A stretch of DNA of 9,572 nucleotides, from assembly GCA_029268085.1 (NCBI GenBank), contig JAJUHD010000095.1, positions 1 through 9,572 of the forward strand. The letters run 5' to 3'. This DNA comes from Bacillota bacterium. Its GTDB lineage: Bacteria; Bacillota; Clostridia; Oscillospirales; Oscillospiraceae. A program made the translations under genes and the position numbers. The notes beneath the pieces are model-generated. The model did not search any database, was not told the DNA's origin, and was given only the letters and a program-made list of their open reading frames with translations. Positions 1 through 9,572 of the stretch are shown piece by piece (position 1 is the first letter of the stretch; each line of letters opens with the position of its first letter).

Positions 1-2764
1 AGACCGGCGAGATCATTGCCGAGGCGGGCGAAATGATTACCCGCGAAAAAGCCGAGGAGATCGAAAAAAGAGGCGTTATCGATGCCGTTATCAAAGCGGA
101 CGGCAAGGAAATCCGTATCTTCTCAAATGGTATGGTCGACATGGCGGCTTTTGTTGATTTCGATCCCAAAGAGATCGGGATTAAGGAAAAGGTACGCTAT
201 ATAGTCCTCAAGCGCATTATGGAGGAATATAAGGGAGAGGATCTCAAGGAAGCCCTTAAGGCCAGCGTTGATGAGCTTATCCCGAAGCATATAATCGTGG
301 ACGACATTTTTTCGTCCGTTAACTACCTGCTTGGCCTTTTTTACAACATCGGCGAGCCGGACGATATCGACCATCTGGGCAACCGCCGCATCCGCTGCGT
401 CGGTGAACTGCTGCAGAACCAGTTCCGCATCGGCTTCTCACGTATGGAGCGCGTCATACGCGAGCGCATGACGCTGCAGGATCTAGATATCGTCACTCCC
501 CAGAGCCTTATCAATATCCGCCCCGTAACGGCGGCGATCAAGGAATTTTTCGGTTCCAGCCCGTTGTCGCAATTCATGGATCAGACGAACCCGCTTGCCG
601 AGCTTACTCACAAGCGCCGTATGTCGGCTCTCGGCCCCGGCGGCCTTTCCCGTGAGCGCGCGAGCTTCGATGTCCGCGACGTCCACTACAGCCATTATGG
701 CCGTATGTGCCCCATCGAGACGCCTGAAGGCCCGAACATCGGCCTAATCTCTTACCTTGCGAGCTATGCCCGCGTAAATGAATACGGCTTCCTTATCGCG
801 CCTTACCGCAGGGTCGATAAGAAGACGCATTTTGTCACCGACGATATCGATTATCTTACTGCTGATGCAGAGGACCAGTATATCATTGCGCAGGCTACAG
901 AGCCGCTCGACGAGAACGGCTGCCTTGCCAATGAACGTATTACCTGCCGTCACAGGGACGAAATAATTGAGGTAGACCGCGACCGCGTCGATTACATTGA
1001 TATCTCTCCGCGAATGATGATCTCGATTGCAACCGCGATGATTCCTTTCCTCGAAAACGACGACGCAAACCGCGCATTGATGGGCGCAAACATGCAGCGT
1101 CAGGCCGTTCCGCTCATGATGACGGAGCAGCCTATCGTCGCGACCGGCATCGAGCACAAGTGCGCCGTGGACTCCAAGGTTGTCCTTACAGCCGACGACG
1201 GCGGTGTTGTTACGCGCGTTTCCGCAACTAACATTACGATTAAATATGACAACGGCGAGATAAAGGATCATAAGCTCATCAAGTTTGCACGAAGCAACCA
1301 GGGCACCTGCATTAACCAGCGTCCGATCGTATCGGTCGGCGACAGAGTTGAAAAGGGAGACGTCATCACAGACGGGCCGGCGACGTCGAATGGAGAGATT
1401 TCTCTCGGCAAGAACATCCTCGTTGGCTTTATGACATGGGAAGGCTACAACTACGAAGACGCCATCCTCCTGAACGAGCGCCTTGTAATGGACGACACCT
1501 TTACCTCGATCCATGTCGAGGAGTATGAATGCGACGCACGCGACACAAAGCTCGGCCCTGAGGAGATCACACGCGATATTCCGGGCGTCGGTGAAGACGC
1601 ATTAAAATATCTTGATGAACGCGGCATCATCAGCATCGGCGCCGAGGTCCACAGCGGAGATATACTTGTCGGAAAAGTAACGCCCAAGGGCGAAACCGAT
1701 TTGACTGCCGAGGAAAGGCTTCTGCGCGCGATCTTCGGTGAAAAGGCGAGGGAAGTACGCGATACTTCACTTAAGGTTCCCCATGGCGAATCCGGCATCA
1801 TCGTGGATGTCAAGCGCTTTACTCGTGAAGCCGGCGACGAGCTCTCTCCCGGTGTAAACGAAGTAGTAAGAGTTTACATTGCTCAGAAGCGCAAAATTTC
1901 CGTCGGTGATAAGATGGCGGGCCGCCACGGCAACAAGGGCGTCGTTTCCCGCATCCTTCCGAAAGAGGATATGCCCTATCTGCCCGACGGAACCCCGCTG
2001 GATATAGTCCTGAACCCGCTGGGCGTTCCTTCCCGAATGAACATCGGACAGGTGCTTGAAGTTCACCTCGGCTATGCCGCCCACGCTCTCGGATGGAAAG
2101 TCGCAACGCCGATTTTCAACGGGGCCAACGAGCAGGAAATCCGTGAAACGCTTGAGCTTGCCGGACTCCGTCCGGACGGTAAGAGCATTCTTTACGACGG
2201 ACGCACAGGCAGACCCTTTGACAACCCCGTTACGGTCGGCTATGTGTACTTCCTCAAACTCCACCATCTTGTCGATGATAAGATCCACGCGAGAAGCACA
2301 GGACCCTACAGCCTCGTTACGCAGCAGCCTCTGGGCGGCAAAGCCCAGTTCGGCGGACAGCGATTCGGCGAAATGGAAGTCTGGGCGCTTGAGGCTTACG
2401 GCGCGGCATATACCCTTCAGGAGATACTCACAGTCAAGTCGGACGACGTTACGGGACGTGTCAGGACTTATGAAAGCATTGTAAAGGGACACAACATTCC
2501 GCAGCCGGGCGTTCCCGAATCGTTCAAGGTTCTTGTCAAGGAGCTTCAGTCCTTGTGCCTGGATGTCCGCGTACTCGACAGGCACGGAAATGAGATTGAA
2601 CTCAGGGATGAGGACGATGACGACGACTTCTCGCCGGACTTCCGCGACGATCTGCTGCCGCCGGATGAAAGCGAGATCGAGGCCTCGGGCTACACGATCG
2701 AAAACGAAGAAGACCTTGATCTGGGCGACGATTACGTAGATGATGAAAAAGAGGAGGTACGGAT

Positions 2765-2768
<4 letters not shown>
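1..2768 (+). CDS. rpoB: DNA-directed RNA polymerase subunit beta (5' partial)
   Basis: Beta subunit of the core RNA polymerase, which forms one side of the active-site cleft and the rifamycin pocket. The frame is open from base 3 with no start codon in the window. The first visible codons (TGEIIAEAGEM) lie inside the N-terminal third; aligned by memory to Bacillus through the rifampicin-region serine, roughly 270-280 residues are missing, and 921 residues are visible. Recognisable blocks in order are INIRPV before the rifampicin region, the rifampicin region itself (about 549-650, with D at 579-581, H at 609-611 and S at 624-626), CPIETPEGPNIGLI, MGANMQRQAVPL, EGYNYEDAI, the active-site lysine block KMAGRHGNKG (about 1914-1943), PSRMNIGQ, and the C-terminal GGKAQFGGQRFGEMEVWALEAYGAA that packs against beta'. 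The last ~50 residues are a strongly acidic tail. The stop overlaps the rpoC start by 4 bases (ATGA), which indicates translational coupling. The internal ATG at 33 is not the true start. No frameshift was seen. Confidence 0.98.
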
Positions 2769-6502
<3,734 letters not shown>

Positions 6503-6509
6503 AATAGCT

Positions 6510-6551
6510 GAGATACCGGAGCCGAATGCTTTATCCGGCCCCGGTATCTTC
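6510..6551 (+). terminator. Rho-independent-type terminator after rpoC
   Basis: An inverted repeat starts 8 nt after the rpoC stop. The outer 9-bp arm AGATACCGG (6511-6519) pairs with CCGGTATCT (6541-6549). A single A/C mismatch follows, then 4 more pairs, GCCG (6521-6524) with CGGC (6536-6539), around an 11-nt loop. A G-U pair can be added at 6510/6550. The downstream tract is only moderately T-rich (TCTTCTTG), so termination may be partial. It would separate rpoBC from rpsL-rpsG-fusA. Confidence 0.78.
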
Positions 6552-6579
6552 TTGTGCAAAAATTGATTGCAGAAAATTC

Positions 6580-6608
6580 TTGACGTAACTTGTGCATTAT
6601 GCTAAAAT
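6580..6608 (+). promoter_or_regulatory. SigA-type promoter of the rpsL-rpsG-fusA unit
   Basis: The -35 box is TTGACG (6580-6585), followed by a 17-nt spacer and the -10 box TAAAAT (6603-6608). A TG dinucleotide one base before the -10 (6600-6601) gives an extended -10. AT-rich sequence lies just upstream (6557-6579). The spacing is optimal and the match is good, so this is the most convincing promoter in the window. The transcription start is expected near 6614-6618, with G6617 the nearest suitable purine. It lies directly after the rpoC terminator, which fits a separately driven ribosomal-protein unit. Confidence 0.85.
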
Positions 6609-6734
6609 GCTTATTTGCATGGGTGGGTCTGCACTTTTTGCTTCAAATCGGTTTTTTTACCTGAAACAAGGCGAAATACGGCTTCAAGCATTTGCAAAGC
6701 CCATAAAAATGCTTTGGTAAGTTTTTGTTTTTTT

Positions 6735-6757
6735 CGGAATATCAATCGATATTTCCG
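6735..6757 (+). other. Hairpin between leader T-tract and rpsL ribosome binding site
   Basis: The arm CGGAATATC (6735-6743) pairs with GATATTTCCG (6748-6757). This gives nine pairs with one bulged T on the 3' side and a 4-nt AATC loop. It begins immediately after the T-tract and ends 33 nt before the rpsL Shine-Dalgarno. No T-run follows it, so it is not itself a terminator on this strand. It could act as a 5' stabilising stem or be part of the leader control element. Confidence 0.5.
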
Positions 6758-6790
6758 TTAAAAATATTATGTATGTTCATTATAAAAGAA

Positions 6791-6796
6791 AGGAGG
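6791..6796 (+). promoter_or_regulatory. Ribosome binding site of rpsL
   Basis: AGGAGG, preceded by AAAAGAA, lies 6 nt before the ATG at 6803. It fixes the start of S12 and excludes the longer in-frame opening from a TTG at 6725, which has no such site and would add 26 residues foreign to the family. Confidence 0.9.
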
Positions 6797-6802
6797 AAAA
6801 AT

Positions 6803-7219
6803 ATGCCTACGTTCAACCAGCTGGTAAGAAAGGGCAGAGAAGTGCCGACCTATAAGTCAACGTCTCCTGCTTTGCAGCACGGCCTCAACACCATTAAGAA
6901 CAAGGAAACCGATCTGAGCTCCCCTCAGAAGAGAGGTGTTTGCACCGCAGTTCGTACAGCTACCCCCAAGAAGCCCAACTCCGCTCTTCGTAAGATCGCC
7001 CGTGTTCGCCTGTCGAACAACTATGAGGTCATCTCGTATATCCCCGGTATCGGTCATAACCTTCAGGAGCACTCCGTCGTTATGATCCGCGGCGGCCGTG
7101 TCAAGGATCTCCCCGGCGTCCGCTATCATATCATCCGCGGCACACTGGATACTCAGGGCGTCGCAAACCGCAAGCAGGCCCGTTCAAAGTACGGTGCAAA
7201 GAAAGCTAAGAAAAAGTAA
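6803..7219 (+). CDS. rpsL: 30S ribosomal protein S12
   Basis: S12 sits at the decoding centre of the small subunit and influences accuracy and tRNA selection. The protein is 138 residues, normal for Bacillota, and starts MPTFNQLVRKGRE as expected. The SSPQKRGVCT block, the TPKKPNSALRK loop (residues 54-64) and the GHNLQEHS/GGRVKDLPGVRYH block (residues 84-109) are intact. K56 and K101, the Bacillus-numbered positions at which streptomycin-resistance substitutions occur, are lysine. D102, the residue methylthiolated by RimO in organisms that have it, is present. The C-terminus is lysine-rich, as usual. The start is chosen from the strong AGGAGG site. This is the first gene of the str operon, driven by the promoter at 6580-6608 behind a structured leader. 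It is followed by a 141-nt spacer before rpsG. Confidence 0.99.
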   Translation: MPTFNQLVRKGREVPTYKSTSPALQHGLNTIKNKETDLSSPQKRGVCTAVRTATPKKPNSALRKIARVRLSNNYEVISYIPGIGHNLQEHSVVMIRGGRVKDLPGVRYHIIRGTLDTQGVANRKQARSKYGAKKAKKK

Positions 7220-7235
7220 ACACGCGCTTTGGCGC

Positions 7236-7314
7236 AAGGCTTATGCCTTGTCCGGAGCTTAACATATATCAGTATGTTGCTTCCGGCGGGCATATGCGGA
7301 AAGGCAGTAGCCTT
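7236..7314 (+). repeat. Duplicated palindrome AAGGC-N4-GCCTT flanking the central intercistronic helix
   Basis: Two 14-nt copies occur, at 7236-7249 (loop TTAT) and 7301-7314 (loop AGTA), with identical arms, offset by 65 nt. Each can fold locally. The arms can also pair between copies (7236-7241 with 7309-7314, and 7244-7249 with 7301-7306, six pairs each), closing a larger stem around the hairpin at 7252-7286. The repeat is read directly from the sequence; any switching is inference. Confidence 0.65.
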
Positions 7315-7345
7315 TTCGAGTACCTATGAGATTCATTTTTGTATG

Positions 7346-7353
7346 AAGGAGGG
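7346..7353 (+). promoter_or_regulatory. Ribosome binding site of rpsG
   Basis: AAGGAGGG ends 7 nt before the GTG at 7361. It decides the start. The in-frame ATG at 7343 overlaps this site and so cannot use it, and the GTG gives exactly the family N-terminus MPRRGNVPKRE. Confidence 0.92.
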
Positions 7354-7360
7354 AAGTATA

Positions 7361-7831
7361 GTGCCCAGAAGAGGTAACGTACCCAAAAGAGAAATTCTTC
7401 CCGATCCGGTATACAACTCTGTACTGGTGACAAAGCTCACCAACAGTATTATGCTGGATGGCAAGAAGGGTGTTGCTCAGAAGGTCGTATATGATGCATT
7501 TGACATCGTAAAGGAAAAGACCGGACGCAACCCTCTCGAAGCGTTTACGGAAGCGCTTAACAACATCATGCCTTCTCTCGAAGTCAAGGCACGCCGCGTC
7601 GGCGGCGCAACCTATCAGGTGCCGATCGAAGTCAGGCCCGACAGACGCCAGACGCTTGGTTTACGCTGGCTGACAGGTTATGCTCGCAAACGCAATGAAA
7701 AAACAATGAAAGAGCGTCTCGCAGGTGAATTGCTGGATGCGCTGAATAATACCGGCGGAGCAGTCAAGAAACGTGAAGACACTCACAAGATGGCAGAGTC
7801 CAATAAGGCATTTGCTCATTACCGCTGGTAA
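7361..7831 (+). CDS. rpsG: 30S ribosomal protein S7
   Basis: S7 is a primary 16S rRNA binder that nucleates assembly of the 30S head and lies near the E site and mRNA exit. The protein is 156 residues, the standard bacterial length. The N-terminal MPRRGNVPKREILPDP, the central VKARRVGGATYQVPIEV hairpin region (about residues 77-93) and the helical GLRWLTGYARKRNEKTM stretch are all present. It ends HKMAESNKAFAHYRW, the conserved tail. Translation starts at GTG, common for this gene, with AAGGAGGG 7 nt upstream. The frame stays open far upstream of the GTG (to at least 7229), but those residues do not resemble S7. In many bacteria S7 is the autogenous repressor of this operon, and the folded spacer just upstream is the obvious candidate site. 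fusA follows after 14 nt. Confidence 0.99.
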   Translation: MPRRGNVPKREILPDPVYNSVLVTKLTNSIMLDGKKGVAQKVVYDAFDIVKEKTGRNPLEAFTEALNNIMPSLEVKARRVGGATYQVPIEVRPDRRQTLGLRWLTGYARKRNEKTMKERLAGELLDALNNTGGAVKKREDTHKMAESNKAFAHYRW

Positions 7832-7845
7832 TCAGGAGTTAATTT

Positions 7846-9572
7846 ATGCCTAGAAAAGTTTCCCTTGAAAAAACCAGAAATATCGGTATCATGGCGCACA
7901 TTGATGCCGGAAAAACAACGACCACGGAACGTATCCTGTATTACACCGGAGTCAACTATAAGCTCGGCGAGGTGCATGAAGGCACTGCGACAATGGACTG
8001 GATGGAGCAGGAACAGGAGCGCGGAATAACTATTACGTCCGCAGCGACGACCTGCTTCTGGAAGGACCACCGCATTAACATCATTGATACGCCGGGCCAC
8101 GTAGACTTCACGGTTGAGGTTGAGCGCTCCCTGCGCGTGCTGGACGGCAGCGTAACGGTCATGTGTGCGAAGGGCGGCGTTGAACCTCAGTCCGAAACCG
8201 TCTGGAGGCAGGCTGACCATTATAGGGTTCCAAGAATGGTGTATGTCAATAAGATGGATATCATGGGTGCGGATTTCTTCCGCGTCATCGATATGATCCA
8301 TGACCGTCTGAAATGCAACGCCGTCGCAATCCAGCTTCCCATAGGGAGTGAGGACACCTTCAGAGGCATCATTGACCTGGTCGAAATGAAAGCCGATATC
8401 TATTATGACGACATGGGCAAGGATATGCGTGTCGAGGATATACCCGAGGATATGCGAGAGCTCGCGCAGGAATACCGTACACTGCTTATAGACGCTGTTT
8501 CGGATCTTGATGACGAGGTTATGGAGCTGGCTCTCGAGGAACAGCCCATTCCTGTGGAACTGCTGAAAAGGACCATACGCCGCGGGACCATTGCAAATGA
8601 ATTTGTTCCCGTCGTCTGCGGCACATCTTATAAGAACAAAGGCGTTCAGAAGCTGCTTGACGCTATCGTCGATTATCTGCCCGCACCGACGGATATTCCC
8701 CCGATAAAGGGAACCGTTCCCGACACGGACAAGGAGGATGAAAGACATTCTGACGATAACGCTCCGTTCTCGGCTCTCGCGTTCAAGATCATGACCGATC
8801 CCTATGTGGGTCGCCTGTCCTTCTTCCGCGTCTATTCCGGAACACTATCGTCGGGCTCTACTGCGCTCAACAGCACCAAGGGCCACAGGGAACGCTTCGG
8901 ACGAATCCTGCAAATGCACGCTAACCATCGTGAAGATATCGATATGGTCTATTCGGGGGATATCGCTGCTGCGGTCGGACTTAAAAATACGACTACCGGC
9001 GACACGCTCTGCGATGAAAAGGCGCCTATCATCCTCGAATCAATGGAGTTCCCAGAACCGGTCATCAGGGTTGCAATCGAGCCCAAGACCAAGGCCGGTC
9101 AGGAGAAAATGGGAATCGCGCTTTCAAAGCTCGCGGAGGAAGATCCCACATTTAAAAGCTATACCGATGAGGAAACGGGCCAGACGATTATCGCCGGAAT
9201 GGGCGAGCTTCACCTTGAGATCATAGTTGACAGGCTTCTGCGCGAGTTCAAGGTAGAAGCGAACGTAGGTAAGCCGCAGGTTTCCTATAAAGAGACTATC
9301 CGCAAGGCTGTCGAGCAGGATACAAAATATGCCCGTCAGTCCGGCGGCAAGGGCCAGTACGGACACGTCAAGATCCTCGTCGAGCCGAACGAATCCGGAA
9401 AAGGCTACGAGTTCATCGACAAGGTTACGGGCGGAGCGATACCGAAGGAATATATCCCGGCGGTCAATGCCGGTATTCAGGGCGCGATGCAGGCGGGAGT
9501 CCTCGCCGGCTACCCTGTGGTCGATGTAAAGGTCACCTTGTACGACGGCTCGTTCCACGAGGTCGACTCATC
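7846..9572 (+). CDS. fusA: Elongation factor G (3' partial)
   Basis: The ribosomal translocase GTPase, which moves tRNA-mRNA after peptide transfer and, with RRF, recycles ribosomes. Here 575 complete codons are visible and the frame is open to the window end, where the usual protein has about 690-700 residues. The GTPase motifs are in place: P-loop AHIDAGKTT at residues 17-25, RGITI in switch I, DTPGH at 81-85, NKMD at 135-138 and GTSYKNKG at about 259-266. Domain II follows (APFSALAFKIMTDPYVGRLS, from about 306). Domain III contains EEDPTF and GMGELHLE, and domain IV begins with QSGGKGQYGHV. The YDGSFHEVDS loop, whose histidine (residue 571) contacts the decoding site, is the last thing visible. 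The CAKGGVEPQSE and NKMDIMGADF variants are typical of Clostridia. The start ATG has AGGAG at 7834-7838, 7 nt upstream, and lies 14 nt after the rpsG stop, so it is probably cotranscribed. No frameshift was found on codon-by-codon translation. Confidence 0.98.
   Translation, partial: MPRKVSLEKTRNIGIMAHIDAGKTTTTERILYYTGVNYKLGEVHEGTATMDWMEQEQERGITITSAATTCFWKDHRINIIDTPGHVDFTVEVERSLRVLDGSVTVMCAKGGVEPQSETVWRQADHYRVPRMVYVNKMDIMGADFFRVIDMIHDRLKCNAVAIQLPIGSEDTFRGIIDLVEMKADIYYDDMGKDMRVEDIPEDMRELAQEYRTLLIDAVSDLDDEVMELALEEQPIPVELLKRTIRRGTIANEFVPVVCGTSYKNKGVQKLLDAIVDYLPAPTDIPPIKGTVPDTDKEDERHSDDNAPFSALAFKIMTDPYVGRLSFFRVYSGTLSSGSTALNSTKGHRERFGRILQMHANHREDIDMVYSGDIAAAVGLKNTTTGDTLCDEKAPIILESMEFPEPVIRVAIEPKTKAGQEKMGIALSKLAEEDPTFKSYTDEETGQTIIAGMGELHLEIIVDRLLREFKVEANVGKPQVSYKETIRKAVEQDTKYARQSGGKGQYGHVKILVEPNESGKGYEFIDKVTGGAIPKEYIPAVNAGIQGAMQAGVLAGYPVVDVKVTLYDGSFHEVDS

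Larger units (their letters stand above)
6615..6802 (+). promoter_or_regulatory. Structured AT-rich 5' leader of rpsL (putative attenuator or r-protein control element)
   Basis: This is the untranslated stretch between the predicted transcription start and rpsL. Several pairings can be drawn. (a) ATGGGT 6619-6624 pairs with GCCCAT 6699-6704, with TGCA 6630-6633 pairing with TGCA 6693-6696 inside it. (b) AAGCATTT 6686-6693 pairs with AAATGCTT 6707-6714, 8 perfect pairs. (c) CAAAGC 6695-6700 pairs with GCTTTG 6711-6716. These cannot coexist. Pairings (b) and (c) sit 5-7 nt before a T-tract (6722-6734, 12 T of 13), as in a weak terminator. A further hairpin occupies 6735-6757. A 33-codon open frame (6619-6720) covers the same interval. 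I do not recognise a named RNA family. The leader's existence is inferred from the promoter position; its function is a hypothesis. Confidence 0.5.
7220..7360 (+). promoter_or_regulatory. rpsL-rpsG intercistronic control region (putative S7 feedback site)
   Basis: A 141-nt spacer dense in inverted repeats. From 5' to 3': GCGC 7224-7227 with GCGC 7232-7235 (UUUG loop); CAAGGC 7235-7240 with GCCTTG 7245-7250 (UUAU loop); a 13-bp bulged helix with CCGGA 7252-7256/TCCGG 7282-7286, GC 7257-7258/GC 7279-7280 and AACATA 7261-7266/TATGTT 7273-7278; and CGGAAAGGC 7297-7305 with GCCTTTTCG 7310-7318 (AGUA loop, one G-U). In E. coli, S7 represses its own operon by binding the rpsL-rpsG spacer, which mimics its 16S rRNA site. 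The position and structure here are compatible with the same role, but I have not shown sequence homology to the E. coli element. No T-run directly follows any hairpin, so a terminator is unlikely. Confidence 0.55.

Noticed and set aside
6652..6658. The T7 run in the early rpsL leader as a terminator tail.
   Set aside because: No stable stem lies immediately upstream. The only local hairpin (GCA 6631-6633 with TGC 6639-6641) is 3 bp and 10 nt away.
6725..6802. An in-frame upstream extension of rpsL from a TTG at 6725.
   Set aside because: It has no Shine-Dalgarno, it reads through the T-tract and hairpin, and the added residues do not match S12. The ATG at 6803 has a perfect AGGAGG.
6965..7110. 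Possible streptomycin-resistance substitutions in S12.
   Set aside because: K56 and K101 (Bacillus numbering) and their surrounding motifs are wild type.
7297..7318. The 9-bp hairpin before rpsG as an intrinsic terminator.
   Set aside because: It is followed by AGTACCTATG rather than a T-run; the nearest T-run is about 18 nt further on. Downstream genes of the operon need read-through.
7243..7329. A 28-codon ATG frame inside the rpsL-rpsG spacer with a weak AAGG upstream.
   Set aside because: It lies entirely within the inverted-repeat structures, has a very poor ribosome binding site with only 3 nt spacing, and has no recognisable product.
7229..7360. An in-frame upstream extension of rpsG from 7229, or from the ATG at 7343.
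   Set aside because: The residues do not resemble S7, and the ATG at 7343 overlaps the Shine-Dalgarno that serves GTG 7361. The open frame is chance.

Overview
The window carries the end of the RNA polymerase operon followed by the start of the 'streptomycin' (str) operon, all on the + strand: rpoB (5' end missing), rpoC, rpsL, rpsG and fusA (3' end missing). The proteins look like Bacillota, class Clostridia. The evidence is the uninterrupted rpoC without the large proteobacterial trigger-loop insertion, EF-G motifs such as CAKGGVEPQSE and CGTSYKNKG, the S12 numbering (K56/K101 as in Bacillus), strong AGGAGG-type ribosome binding sites, and coding regions of moderate GC. An Oscillospiraceae- or Christensenellaceae-like gut clostridium would fit, but the genus cannot be read from this segment.

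Layout: rpoB (1-2768) runs into rpoC (2765-6502) through a 4-base ATGA overlap. A Rho-independent-type hairpin (6510-6550) follows rpoC. A strong SigA-type promoter with an extended -10 (6580-6608) then starts a second transcription unit. Its leader, of about 185 nt before rpsL, is AT-rich and contains alternative hairpins next to a long T-tract. rpsL (6803-7219) is separated from rpsG (7361-7831) by a 141-nt spacer packed with inverted repeats. fusA starts 14 nt after the rpsG stop and runs off the window end.

The genes jointly supply the two catalytic RNA polymerase subunits, two small-subunit ribosomal proteins (S12 in the decoding centre, S7 as head-assembly primary binder) and the translocase EF-G. 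All reading frames are intact and all the catalytic and drug-site motifs I checked are present. I see no mobile element, CRISPR array, tRNA, rRNA, defence or biosynthetic system. The coding content is ordinary housekeeping. The parts that merit attention are the two structured non-coding stretches (rpsL leader; rpsL-rpsG spacer), which look like control elements for the str operon, and a few small protein-level departures noted under findings.
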